A stretch of DNA of 61,157 nucleotides from Propionibacterium sp. GTDB lineage: Bacteria > Actinomycetota > Actinomycetes > Propionibacteriales > Propionibacteriaceae. Below the pieces are notes generated by a model that ran no database searches, had not been told where the DNA came from, and saw nothing but the letters and a program-made list of their open reading frames with translations. The stretch spans positions 1 to 61,157 of the forward strand of contig JALHFX010000004.1 in NCBI GenBank assembly GCA_022837595.1, written 5' to 3'. Every line of letters begins with the position of its first letter. The stretch's first letter is position 1. Below are positions 25,821 through 34,548 of the stretch, piece after piece. A program made the position numbers and the translations under genes.

Positions 25821-25887
25821 CGCACAGCACACAACGGAAATGCCGGGCACAGATCAACTGCCCGGCATTTCCGTTGTGTGCTGTGCG
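25821..25887. terminator. Bidirectional hairpin with 29-bp perfect arms
   Basis: Bases 25821-25849 are the exact reverse complement of 25859-25887, with a 9-base loop. It lies six bases after one bgl operon and 85 bp from the end of the convergent one. It has no long U-tract. A terminator for both directions is likely, although the stem is much longer than usual. Confidence 0.75.
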
Positions 25888-25971
25888 CAGCCACCAACCC
25901 GAACAGCTCTCGTCCCGGAAGGCCTCGAAAAGGCATTATGAATCCGGGTTCAGCCGGGTAGCGGCAACGCC

Positions 25972-26823
25972 TCAGCGCCCGGCTGCCGCGACGAGCCGGG
26001 CGAGGTGAATCTCTAGATAGGTCATCTCCGCATCGGTGAGCGTTCCGCCATCGGCTTCGATCAAGAAACGCACCTTCTGGGCGACGCCCAACAGCTCCGG
26101 ATGCGCCTCATGTGTCACAGACATCAGCACAGGTGGGGCATTCTCGATCTGCTTGCCGCTGGCGATACGCGCGTACAGATAGCGGATATGCGTGACGAAT
26201 CGTGCGACGCTCATCGAATCGGCAGTCGTGTCTGCTCCCAAACCAGCCGAGACCACACCGATGATCTGACTCAGCGATTCGGTCATCGCGACGGTATCGG
26301 AGACATCGGCGCGCGCGAATTGGGCGTTCACGAAATGCATGGCGAACGCAGCCGACTCGTCGTCGGCCAGATCCACACCGAGTCGGCTGCGCGCAGTCTC
26401 GACCACTGCATGGCCAAGTGTTAGTTCCTTTGGGTAAAGCTGGCTGATCTCCCACTTCAGCGGATAATCAACCGTGATCCCTTCCTGGGTACGTCGCACA
26501 GCAAAATGCAAATGATCGGCGATCGACAGCAGGAGCGCCTGGCTAGGGCGTATCCCTGCCATCGATTCGGCCAACGCGACCGCTTGCCTGGCAACCTCGA
26601 ACGACTCGATCGGGATCTCACTCACAAAATCGGCCAGCTGCCGAAGCCCTGCGGATCCGGAGGGATAGAAGATCTCATCGGCGATATCCAGCCCGATCGG
26701 ATCTCCGAGCTTCCTACTGAAACCGATACCGCGTCCGAGCAGAATCAGTCGACCGGAGCCCGTGTCCACCATGATCGCATTGTTGTTCAGAATGCGGAGC
26801 AGCGTGCCGTCGCCCACCTGCAT
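25972..26823 (-). CDS. licT: LicT/BglG-family antiterminator of the second bgl operon
   Basis: A 283-residue regulator with the CAT domain (LLRILNNNAIMVDTGSG, LLGRGIGFSRK), PRD1 (LSIADHLHFAVRR) and PRD2 (AFAMHFVNAQFARAD). AGGAGG lies before the ATG at 26823; a GTG two codons upstream is the alternative. It is last in its operon. The candidate RNA target is the RAT at about 30463-30491. Whether the two antiterminators cross-react with both RATs cannot be told from sequence. Confidence 0.92.
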   Translation of the reverse strand: MQVGDGTLLRILNNNAIMVDTGSGRLILLGRGIGFSRKLGDPIGLDIADEIFYPSGSAGLRQLADFVSEIPIESFEVARQAVALAESMAGIRPSQALLLSIADHLHFAVRRTQEGITVDYPLKWEISQLYPKELTLGHAVVETARSRLGVDLADDESAAFAMHFVNAQFARADVSDTVAMTESLSQIIGVVSAGLGADTTADSMSVARFVTHIRYLYARIASGKQIENAPPVLMSVTHEAHPELLGVAQKVRFLIEADGGTLTDAEMTYLEIHLARLVAAAGR

Positions 26824-26875
26824 CTTCACCCCTCCTTCCCCGCTATCTACTCCGACGATCCCGATCGTTGCTCGG

Positions 26876-26925
26876 CCTGTATCCGCCGATTTCCCGCTGC
26901 TGCGCATCCCATCGGCGGATGCAGG
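26876..26925. repeat. REP-like palindrome, copy A
   Basis: CCTGTATCCGCCGAT and ATCGGCGGATGCAGG form 15-bp arms with one mismatch around a 20-base loop. It lies between bgl2 and licT2. The segment ATCCGCCGATTTCCCGCTGC recurs at 31649 and the arms recur in diverged form at 42577. Confidence 0.75.
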
Positions 26926-26926
26926 C

Positions 26927-28363
26927 TTAGAGCTTCTCTCCGTTCGTCCGGATCACGTCCGCGAACCAGTCGAAGGACTTCTTCTTCGATCTGTTCATCG
27001 AGCCCTTGCCCTCGTTGTCGCGATCGACGTAGATCATTCCGTAGCGCTTCTTCATCTCACCGGTGGTGAACGAAACCAGGTCGATGATGCCCCACGGGGT
27101 GTAGCCCATCAGATCGACGCCGTCCTCTGCGACCGCCTTCGCCATCTGTTCGATGTGCTGACGCAGATAGTCGATGCGGGCGTCATCGTCGATGCTGCCA
27201 TCCGGGTTCACCTCATCGACGGCCCCGAATCCGTTCTCGACGATGAACAGTGGCAGATCGTAACGCTCGGTCAAGGTAGCCATGGTGTACCGCAATCCCA
27301 CCGGATCGATCGGCCACCCCCAGTCACTCGCACCGATATACGGGTTGTCGACCGAATTCGGTAGCCCACCGTCCACCCGTGCAGTTTCGGAGTATGCGTC
27401 TGCCTTCACCACCGTCGACATGTAGTAGCTGAAACCGATGTAGTCGACGGTACCTGCCGCCAGAATCTCCGCGTCCCCCTCCTGCCAACCGATGTCGTAG
27501 TCGTTCACCTCGATCTCCCGGCGCGCATAGGGCGGATACTTCCCGCGCACGTGCACATCGGGGAATAAGAAACGGTCCCGATTGGCCACCTGAGCTGCCA
27601 TGACATCGTCCGGGTTACATGAATATGGATAGATCGGCACATGCGAGACCATGCAACCGACCTTGAGATCGGGGTCGATCTCGTGCGCGATCGCAACTGC
27701 CTTGGCGCTGGCCAACAATTCATGATGGGCCACCTGCAACACGACCTCACGAGGATCGTCCTCAGGTGCAAGCACCACACCCGAATTCGTCCACAAGAAG
27801 AGTGCGTTGCGGGTATCCATCTGGTTGTTGATCTCGTTGAACGTCATCCAGTATTTGACCTTCGAGTGGTAGCGCTCGAAGCAAACCTTGGCGAACCTCG
27901 CGAAGAGATCCACGACCCGGCGATCGCGGAAACCGCCGTATTCGCGGGCGATATGCAGTGGCACCTCGAAATGCGAGAGCGTGATCACCGGTTCAATACC
28001 GTACTTCAGAAGCTCGTCGAACAGGTCGTCGTAGAACTGCAATCCTGCTTCATTCGGCTGATCCTCATCACCCTTCGGAAAAACACGCGTCCACTGGATG
28101 GACGTGCGGAAGCACTTCAACCCCATCTCGGCGAAGAGCGCGATGTCCTCGCGATAGCGGTGATAGAAATCGATCGCTTCGTGATTGGGATAGAACTCCC
28201 CCTGTTCGACAGTCTCGGTTACCCGTCGCGGCACGCCATGGGCACCCGCAGTGAGCACGTCCACGACGCTGGGGCCTTTACCGTCCTGGTCCCAGCCGCC
28301 CTCGAGCTGGTGGGCGGCGACCGCGCCACCCCACAAGAAGTCCTTTGCGAATGGGCTTGTCAT
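26927..28363 (-). CDS. bglA: 6-phospho-beta-glucosidase, GH1, second copy
   Basis: A 478-residue family 1 enzyme. It has FAKDFLWGGAVAAHQLEGGW at the start, acid/base YWMTFNEINNQ (about residue 175), nucleophile FIVENGFGA (about 376) and KKRYGMIYVDRDNEG near the end. AGGAGG precedes the ATG. It lies 17 bp after the second permease gene, in the order permease-glucosidase-licT. It differs clearly from the copy at 24390, so the two operons probably serve different beta-glucosides. Confidence 0.93.
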   Translation of the reverse strand: MTSPFAKDFLWGGAVAAHQLEGGWDQDGKGPSVVDVLTAGAHGVPRRVTETVEQGEFYPNHEAIDFYHRYREDIALFAEMGLKCFRTSIQWTRVFPKGDEDQPNEAGLQFYDDLFDELLKYGIEPVITLSHFEVPLHIAREYGGFRDRRVVDLFARFAKVCFERYHSKVKYWMTFNEINNQMDTRNALFLWTNSGVVLAPEDDPREVVLQVAHHELLASAKAVAIAHEIDPDLKVGCMVSHVPIYPYSCNPDDVMAAQVANRDRFLFPDVHVRGKYPPYARREIEVNDYDIGWQEGDAEILAAGTVDYIGFSYYMSTVVKADAYSETARVDGGLPNSVDNPYIGASDWGWPIDPVGLRYTMATLTERYDLPLFIVENGFGAVDEVNPDGSIDDDARIDYLRQHIEQMAKAVAEDGVDLMGYTPWGIIDLVSFTTGEMKKRYGMIYVDRDNEGKGSMNRSKKKSFDWFADVIRTNGEKL

Positions 28364-28379
28364 TTGGTTTTCCTCCTGG

Positions 28380-30338
28380 TCAGTTCGACGCTGTTTCGTG
28401 GCCGGCGGACGCCAACGTCACCGCAGTGAGCAGATCCTCGCCGTGCTTGACTTCTGTTCTCGGCACGGTCAGCACGTCACTGAATTTCTTCGAGTTCGTG
28501 ACGATGACCGGCGTGACAACCGAGTATCCGGCCTTCTTGATGGCGTTGATATCGAACTCGAGTAAGAGATCGCCCTTCGAGACCTGCTGCTTTGCATCCA
28601 CATGGCAGCTGAAGTGCGCGCCCTTGAGCTGGACGGTATCGATACCGACGTGGATCAACAGCTCGACCCCGTCCTTCGATATCAGACCGACCGCATGTTT
28701 GGACGGCAGCACCGTCGCGACTGTGCCATCGAATGGCGCGTACACCTTACCCACCGACGGATCGACGGCCACGCCTGAGCCCATCGCACCCGAAGCGAAG
28801 ACCGGATCGTCAACCGAGGTCAGTGGAATCACCCGGCCGCTGAGCGGGCTGGACATCATGGTCGCGGATTCGGCTGCATCGATAACCGCGTCGTAGGCGG
28901 CCACCGCAGACTCCGACAGCTCTTCGACGATCTCGGCCTGCCGTTCCTCTTCGGAGACCTCCTCCACCGGATCGTTGAAGCCGATGAAGTAGACCAACGC
29001 CAAAGCGCCGAAGAAGGCCACGGCCGAGCCGATAGCCTGACCGAGCAGCGAACTCGGGTTGTCCGGGCTCTGGGCGTTCACGATGGTCAGCATGCCGGGC
29101 AGCCCCGCGAAAGCGTAGTAGCGGGAACCGAAGAACGAGATGACCACAGCACCGACCGCGCCCGAGATGCAGGCGAGGATGAACGGGCGCTTCAGGCGAA
29201 GCGTGACGCCGTAAATGATGGGCTCGGTGATGCCGAAAATGCCAGTGACAGCTGCCGAACCGGACACACCGCGAAGCTGCTTGTTCTTCGTCTTCAAGAA
29301 GACGCCGAACGCGGCACCCACCTGCGCGATCACGGCTGCGGTCTGGAATGCCTGGAAGGAGTCATAGCCGTACTGATCGAAGTTGGCGAGGACGACCGGC
29401 GTGATACCCCAATGGACACCGAAGATGACCGCGACCTGCCAGAAGCCTCCGATGATCGCAGCCGCGACCGCTGGGGCGACCTCGACCAGCCAGTTGTAGC
29501 CGTTGGCGATACCGTTTGCACCTGCCGCGGACAGCGGGCCGACGATCAGCAGTGTCAACGGCACCATCACAACCGCACTGATCAGCGGCACCAAGAGGTT
29601 CTCGGCAGAGCCTTTGAGGAACTTCTTGAGGAAACGCTCCAGATACGAGAGCAGCCATACCAGCAGCAACGGCGGAATGACTGTCGATGTGTAGGTGGTC
29701 GGCGAAAGCGAGATACCGAAGAGCCTGATGGTCTCTCCCTCAGTGATCTGCGCCGCCATGCTATTCCACGTGGGGTTCATGATGGCGGCAGCGCAGAAAA
29801 CGGCCACATAGGCGTTGACCTTGAAATGCTTGGCCGCAGTGATCGCGATGAAGACCGGCAGGAAGGTGAACGGCGTCCACGAGATGAAAGAGAAGACCTG
29901 ATCGGTGCCCGAATCGGTGAAGGCCGGCCACAGCATCCGGATCACGATGAGCAGACCTTGGATCAGGCCTGCCGCAGCCAAGATGTACACGAAGGGAGCG
30001 AAGACGGCCGACATGGTGGCGATCAGCCGATTCGCGACCGACTGCTTCGGCGCCTCCACATTGCCGGCATCGTCCGAGAGATTCGTTTTGGCCATCAACG
30101 CCTCGTGGACTTCTCCCACATGGGCACCAATGACCACCTGGAACTGGCCACCGCTTTCGACGACCGTGATCACTCCTGGAAGAGCGGCCACCTTCTGCTT
30201 GGCATCGGGCGGGGTCTGCCGCAGAACAAGCCGCAGCCGTGTGGCGCAGCGAGTGGCGTTGACGATATTGGACTCACCACCGACCTCATCGAGGATCTGG
30301 AGCGCGAGTTTGGGGTAGTTGCGTACTGGCTCAGCCAT
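28380..30338 (-). CDS. bglF: Beta-glucoside PTS permease EIIBCA, second copy
   Basis: A 652-residue permease starting at the ATG at 30338, preceded by GGAGGG; the frame also runs upstream through the leader. EIIB has Cys31 in NATRCATRLRLVL. EIIC carries about ten membrane segments and FGITEPIIYGVTLRLKRPF. EIIA has its histidine in VELLIHVGIDTVQLKG. It belongs to the trehalose/beta-glucoside branch of the glucose superfamily. The operon context makes a beta-glucoside the likely substrate. Confidence 0.93.
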   Translation of the reverse strand: MAEPVRNYPKLALQILDEVGGESNIVNATRCATRLRLVLRQTPPDAKQKVAALPGVITVVESGGQFQVVIGAHVGEVHEALMAKTNLSDDAGNVEAPKQSVANRLIATMSAVFAPFVYILAAAGLIQGLLIVIRMLWPAFTDSGTDQVFSFISWTPFTFLPVFIAITAAKHFKVNAYVAVFCAAAIMNPTWNSMAAQITEGETIRLFGISLSPTTYTSTVIPPLLLVWLLSYLERFLKKFLKGSAENLLVPLISAVVMVPLTLLIVGPLSAAGANGIANGYNWLVEVAPAVAAAIIGGFWQVAVIFGVHWGITPVVLANFDQYGYDSFQAFQTAAVIAQVGAAFGVFLKTKNKQLRGVSGSAAVTGIFGITEPIIYGVTLRLKRPFILACISGAVGAVVISFFGSRYYAFAGLPGMLTIVNAQSPDNPSSLLGQAIGSAVAFFGALALVYFIGFNDPVEEVSEEERQAEIVEELSESAVAAYDAVIDAAESATMMSSPLSGRVIPLTSVDDPVFASGAMGSGVAVDPSVGKVYAPFDGTVATVLPSKHAVGLISKDGVELLIHVGIDTVQLKGAHFSCHVDAKQQVSKGDLLLEFDINAIKKAGYSVVTPVIVTNSKKFSDVLTVPRTEVKHGEDLLTAVTLASAGHETASN

Positions 30339-30462
30339 TGAACCCTCCGTTGATACTCCGTTGCTAATAAGGGTCAGCATCGGCTGGGAAAACGGAAAGC
30401 GAGTTCTCAGGCCTCCACGCAGTCCCAGCACCGTGAGCGAACTCACGACGATACTGTGACTC

Positions 30463-30491
30463 GGGTTCTTGCCTCAGGAAGTAACAGGCCC
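30463..30491 (-). promoter_or_regulatory. Candidate RAT of the second bgl operon
   Basis: On the minus strand, GGCCTGTTACTTCC ... GAGGCAAGAACCC matches the shape of the first RAT (GTTAC, then GGCAAGA-CC). A stable CGTGAG-TTCG-CTCACG hairpin follows about 20 bases later. The overlapping terminator is less clear than in the first operon. Confidence 0.7.
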
Positions 30492-30594
30492 GAAATCAAG
30501 ATCAAAATACCGCTGAACTGCTAAGTAGGCAATACCCTGTCCGCATTCCAGCCTCAGGCACGTGAATCAGTCGGATCAGCCATTGGGAAAATAA

Positions 30595-30622
30595 GAATGC
30601 GCCCGTGATATCGGGCGCATTC
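30595..30622 (-). terminator. Terminator of kduI
   Basis: GAATGCGCCCG pairs with CGGGCGCATTC around a 6-base loop. On the minus strand TTATTTT follows, so it acts downstream of kduI. Confidence 0.85.
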
Positions 30623-30704
30623 TCACAGTCAATTCGCGGCGTCACCGCGGGCTGGGTTTTGCCTTGTCCAGTCCGGCTTACTCACCCGACGAAGACGCGG
30701 CAGC

Positions 30705-31532
30705 TCACAGCAGGGTATCGATCGGCTGATGATCCATGTCATCGAATGACTTGTTCTCCCCTGCCATCGCCCAGATGAAGCTGTAGGCCTGAGTACCAAC
30801 ACCAGAGTGGATCGACCAGCTCGGCGAGATGATCGCCTCGTGGTCGGCAACGATCATGTGCCGGGTCTCGGTCGGGTCACCAAATAGGTGCACGACGCGC
30901 GCGTCTTCGGGCAGATCGAGGTAAAGGTAGCACTCGGTACGACGATCATGGGTGTGCGCCGGCATCGTGTTCCACATGCTGCCCGGATGCAGCTGAGTCA
31001 AGCCCATCACGATCTGACAGGACTGAATACCGTCGTCGTGAATATAGCGGTTCAGCGTGCGACGGTTCGCATGCTCCTGATCGCCGAGTTCGCGGACGTC
31101 ACCCTCACCGGGCAAGACCGAGACAGTCGGGTAACTTGCGTGCGCGGGAGCACTGAAGAAGTAGAAGCGCGCAGGCTGATCGCCAACGGATCTGAAGCTG
31201 ATATCGCGGACTCCTCGTCCGATATAGAGACAGCCGCCCTTGGGCAGCTCATGCTCGTCACCGTCGGTGGTGATCACACCGGTGCCCTGGGTGACGAAGA
31301 CGCCCATCTCACGGCGCTCCAAGAAAAAGTCTGCTCGCAGCTCGTCGGGAGCCAGCAGCCACAGCGGCTCGTCCAGCGGCACAGCACCACCCATGACCAC
31401 GCGGTCGAAGTGACTGTGCACCAGGGTGATCTCGCCATCGACGAACAAATCCGGAACGAGGAAGTTGGCTCTCATTTCCTCAGTGTTCATGCTGGCAGTC
31501 TCGGCCTTGCTGACCGTGTGACGGTTTTCCAT
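30705..31532 (-). CDS. kduI: 5-dehydro-4-deoxy-D-glucuronate isomerase
   Basis: This 275-residue cupin-fold enzyme is close to E. coli KduI over its full length. Metal-binding histidines lie in WNTMPAHTHDRRTECYLYLD. Other conserved runs are SPSWSIHSGVGTQAYSFIWA and MAGENKSFDDMDH. It interconverts 5-keto-4-deoxyuronate and 2,5-diketo-3-deoxygluconate during breakdown of pectin or glycosaminoglycan disaccharides. The partner kduD and lyases are not nearby, so the pathway must be completed elsewhere. Confidence 0.95.
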   Translation of the reverse strand: MENRHTVSKAETASMNTEEMRANFLVPDLFVDGEITLVHSHFDRVVMGGAVPLDEPLWLLAPDELRADFFLERREMGVFVTQGTGVITTDGDEHELPKGGCLYIGRGVRDISFRSVGDQPARFYFFSAPAHASYPTVSVLPGEGDVRELGDQEHANRRTLNRYIHDDGIQSCQIVMGLTQLHPGSMWNTMPAHTHDRRTECYLYLDLPEDARVVHLFGDPTETRHMIVADHEAIISPSWSIHSGVGTQAYSFIWAMAGENKSFDDMDHQPIDTLL

Positions 31533-31644
31533 CTATTACGCCTTTCATCATTTTGCCCATGAAATCGCAGAAGGCCCACGTACAACGGCGTCAACTCCAA
31601 GACTGCCGGATAGGCGGACGATGTCTGTCTGCAGGGCCTTTTAA

Positions 31645-31715
31645 CCTGGATCCGCCGATTTCCCGCTGCTGCGCGTCCCCTGATGTACGCGCTGGCTGCG
31701 TTGTCCTCAGCCAGC
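31645..31715. repeat. REP-like sequence, copy B, with adjacent hairpin
   Basis: CCTGGATCCGCCGATTTCCC and the following bases match copy A over about 30 bp, but the second arm is lost. GCTGGCTG/CAGCCAGC (31691-31715) forms a separate stem. The surrounding region 31533-31916 has no gene. Confidence 0.65.
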
Positions 31716-31916
31716 AGATCCACGTTTAACCATAGGACGACCGCAGAGGCCCCGCCACTTTGTTGCCAAGATGCCAGATGCCTGATGCCTGATCAATGAG
31801 ATGTATCCGGTGCCGGGCACTACTCGGCCGGCGCACATCGCGCAGGCTGGCCGGATCGGTGGTCAGACTATAGGGTTGAGCTTCGGCGTAAGATCCGGAA
31901 ACGTGAAGGAGGTAGG

Positions 31917-32393
31917 ATGGCTCAGCGAAAATCCGAAGAATCTACGCCGGACCAATCACCATCCTCCCGCGAAAACAGCGACAAGTTGCCGTTGTTGAGC
32001 TTCCTCGGACAGGGTCGCTCCTCCGCAGAGTCGGGTGGAGGGTTTGTGGGCGTCCTGATCGTGGGCGCCATCGCGCTCGTGGTCGCCTTGATTGCTGTCA
32101 CGATCGCCTTCGGACGATCTGCGGAGAACAGTCCTGCGATCGCAGCCACTGCCCAGCGTCAGGTGAATGCTCCCAGCACCAGCTACTCATCACCCACACC
32201 AACCGGGCCGCGCTGGACCCCCGAGCCGATCATCACCGGCGTCCCACAGAAGCAAGCTCCATCGCCCAGTCAGGCCGCCGATTCGGACTCTTCGAATCGT
32301 GACGATGGCCACGACCGTGGACCTTCGCGCCCCAGAGGTGATGCGGGCAACGGCCTCGACCCGCAGGATGGCGACTCAGAGGACGACGATTGA
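31917..32393 (+). CDS. Single-pass membrane protein with disordered acidic tail
   Basis: A 158-residue protein with a strong AAGGAGG ribosome-binding site. The N-terminal 40 residues are polar. One transmembrane helix (GVLIVGAIALVVALIAVTIAF) spans about 45-66. The rest is low-complexity Pro/Ser/Thr followed by Asp-rich sequence, and is probably extracytoplasmic. No catalytic motif was found and the function is unknown. Confidence 0.7.
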   Translation: MAQRKSEESTPDQSPSSRENSDKLPLLSFLGQGRSSAESGGGFVGVLIVGAIALVVALIAVTIAFGRSAENSPAIAATAQRQVNAPSTSYSSPTPTGPRWTPEPIITGVPQKQAPSPSQAADSDSSNRDDGHDRGPSRPRGDAGNGLDPQDGDSEDDD

Positions 32394-32416
32394 AGCGACT
32401 TTGCCGCTGTTGAAAG

Positions 32417-32830
32417 CTACTGCGGTCGGTCTGAGTGTTCAGGACCAGTCTTCTTTGGTTCAGGCGCATTGGCCTGCGATCCGCGCGCATCCGCCACATG
32501 CGAGTCTTGTGTGCCGGGGGCCGGGTGGGCCGCGTCGGAGCCGAGACCTTCTTCCAGCTTGCGAGTCTCCGCATAGCGCGCTTTGAACGATTTACTGGGC
32601 ATCGCAATCCCCATACCGAGCAAGAGTCCGCTGACTAGCCCAAGAAGCGCGCCGAGCATCACCCAGTTGCGTGGATTCTCGAACCCGGCACTGCGATTCG
32701 CGATGGCTACAGCATGTAACTGGTTGATCTGGATCACGTCGTAGAACATCAAGGCCACAAAAGCGACACCTAGGATGCCGCCGAGGACGAGCAGCAAGTT
32801 TTTCGAGAACTGCATCATGGTAGTTGACAC
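32417..32830 (-). CDS. Two-helix membrane protein, unknown
   Basis: A 137-residue protein with transmembrane helices at about 10-30 (NLLLVLGGILGVAFVALMFY) and 55-75 (VMLGALLGLVSGLLLGMGIA), then a charged, disordered tail of 60 residues. Starts at 32830, 32818 and 32815 are possible. Homology was not recognised. Confidence 0.65.
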   Translation of the reverse strand: MSTTMMQFSKNLLLVLGGILGVAFVALMFYDVIQINQLHAVAIANRSAGFENPRNWVMLGALLGLVSGLLLGMGIAMPSKSFKARYAETRKLEEGLGSDAAHPAPGTQDSHVADARGSQANAPEPKKTGPEHSDRPQ

Positions 32831-32868
32831 TACCCTGGTCGCCAGTCTCGGTACCCGGGTAGTGTCAA
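32824..32868. repeat. Inverted repeat at the start of the two-helix protein gene
   Basis: TTGACACTACCC and GGGTAGTGTCAA are perfect 12-bp arms 21 bp apart. They overlap the gene start and its upstream region, so an operator or an mRNA hairpin is possible. Confidence 0.55.
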
Positions 32869-32889
32869 GCTGCTAAGCCAGGCGCCCGA

Positions 32890-33306
32890 CTAGAGACACG
32901 CACTTTCAATTCGCTCTAGAGCGCCCGACCAACGATCCAGCGCCCACTCGCGCTCGATATCAGGGCCAAGCTTCGAATGCCGAATCTCAATCTCGGTGGC
33001 ATCATCGCCGGACGGTTTGAGATTCACCGCCACCATGGACGGTGTCACGGCTGCTTTGGAGCGATAGGAAAACCGGATCTGCTCCATCGGGTGGAAACTT
33101 CGGATGACGCCTTCGCGTCCGTTCTGAGCCCGCCAGGATTGTCCCTTGGCACCCAGCTTGGCGCCGGGCCCGAGCAATGCTTCGGCTCCTTCATCGGTCA
33201 TGAGCACATCCCAGACGACCTTAATAGGTTGTTTCAGTGTGCGACTCACGACCACGGTCTTACCCTCAGTCTCGGCAGTGACCTCACTTGTCTGTTCCAT
33301 GGGCAT
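32890..33306 (-). CDS. SRPBCC/AHSA1-type START-like domain protein
   Basis: A 138-residue protein with the AHSA1 pattern TVVVSRTLKQPIKVVWDVL at the front and REGVIRSFHPMEQIRFSYR in the middle. The C-terminal helix is IEREWALDRWSGALERIE. The fold forms a hydrophobic pocket. Relatives bind lipids or polyketides or act as Hsp90 co-chaperone-like proteins, so no single function can be given. AGAAG precedes the ATG at 33306; the frame extends upstream to 33363 without support. Confidence 0.8.
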   Translation of the reverse strand: MPMEQTSEVTAETEGKTVVVSRTLKQPIKVVWDVLMTDEGAEALLGPGAKLGAKGQSWRAQNGREGVIRSFHPMEQIRFSYRSKAAVTPSMVAVNLKPSGDDATEIEIRHSKLGPDIEREWALDRWSGALERIESACL

Positions 33307-33524
33307 CTCACTTCTTCGTTGAGTTGTGACCCCCCGAACGCCTTGGTTCGGGTTGGCAGCCACCTTAGTGCTCTGACAGCCTTCATGGGCCGGTATCTGG
33401 TGAATGCTCGCTGCCGATCCTCAACTATTCGCGGGGGTTGTACAACGAGCCTAATAGCTCTGGGCAAGCTGCACGCAACCCGGTGCCCGCACTGATCGTG
33501 GCTACCTGTTAGAGCAGTCCACGG

Positions 33525-33537
33525 TAGCCTACGATTG
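33525..33537 (+). promoter_or_regulatory. -10 element, leaderless start
   Basis: TAGCCT ends seven bases before the GTG at 33537, which itself directly precedes an ATG. Confidence 0.4.
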
Positions 33538-34520
33538 TGATGGCCCGCAGACTCACCCTCATCGCAGCCTCAGTGCTGGCCGTGGCCGTGGCGCTGTCCG
33601 CATGTTCAGTATCGGCCCCCGCTCGAACTCCGTCCGTGCCGGCATCAGCGTCAGCATTACCGAGCCCTTCGGCGATACCGGCTGACCACGATCTACTCTC
33701 CCCAGGGCTGGCTCAACAGGTCGTCGCCGAGCTCGTAGCGGCGGCCGACGGCAAGCCGGTGGTTCGAGTCGTGATCTCCAGAACCCAAGCACGGCTCACC
33801 TATATCGACGATGGCGATCGACCGCGTTCCATGGTCTGGATCGCCGGAATCATCACCCCCAGCGACGATGGCACTGATCTTGTAGCCGCAACCAGTTTTA
33901 ATCCCAACACCTTCAATTTGTCCAACATCGCAGAACTCTTCAGCGTCGCGGCACTGCTCTCCGGATCGGTTGAAAGGCAAGAGCTGCAGATCAACGAGTA
34001 CGATCACAAACAGGTGCTGATGACTGTGACCACGAGCCCCGAATCGTCCACAGTCTTCTTCGATCGCAACGGCGATCTGATCCCTCGGCTCGACTTCTCC
34101 CTTGAGGAGAATCTGGCGGCCGGGTTGGAGAGCGTCTACGGCACAAGGATGCTTATCCAGGAGGCCGGCGTCACCATCGACAGTGCTAATCCGATGGGCA
34201 CTGGCAACCAGGTCTGGGCAGATGTGGTGACCGTTCCCGGGGTGGTCGAGCGACGCATTAGAACAGCAACCGTGCCGATGTTCCAGACACAGCGCCGTGA
34301 GGCTCCCACCAACCAACCATTCGACCGCTCCTTGATTGACCCCGCGGTAATCAATGAACTCATCCGAACGGCGCCCGAGCAACTCGAGCAGCCGGATGCG
34401 ACCACCGTCACGGTAAGAGTGAATCAGCCCGCGACCGCTGATGAGCCGCGGATCACGGTCGATGCCGGTGGCGCAAAACTCGTCACCGACCTGGCAGGGA
34501 CCAAGATCGAAAACCCGTGA
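33537..34520 (+). CDS. Secreted lipoprotein, unknown
   Basis: A 327-residue lipoprotein with a signal peptide ending in VALSAC and a Ser/Pro/Ala linker before a folded domain (about 50-327). The domain has several beta-strand-like runs (VVRVVISRTQARLTYIDDGD, DHKQVLMTVTT). It has no known catalytic motif and may fold like other cell-envelope lipid- or peptidoglycan-associated lipoproteins. GTG 33537 and ATG 33540 are adjacent; the -10 position favours a leaderless GTG start. Confidence 0.75.
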   Translation: MMARRLTLIAASVLAVAVALSACSVSAPARTPSVPASASALPSPSAIPADHDLLSPGLAQQVVAELVAAADGKPVVRVVISRTQARLTYIDDGDRPRSMVWIAGIITPSDDGTDLVAATSFNPNTFNLSNIAELFSVAALLSGSVERQELQINEYDHKQVLMTVTTSPESSTVFFDRNGDLIPRLDFSLEENLAAGLESVYGTRMLIQEAGVTIDSANPMGTGNQVWADVVTVPGVVERRIRTATVPMFQTQRREAPTNQPFDRSLIDPAVINELIRTAPEQLEQPDATTVTVRVNQPATADEPRITVDAGGAKLVTDLAGTKIENP

Positions 34521-34548
34521 GATTGTGGGCCCATGGAATGATGGGCTT

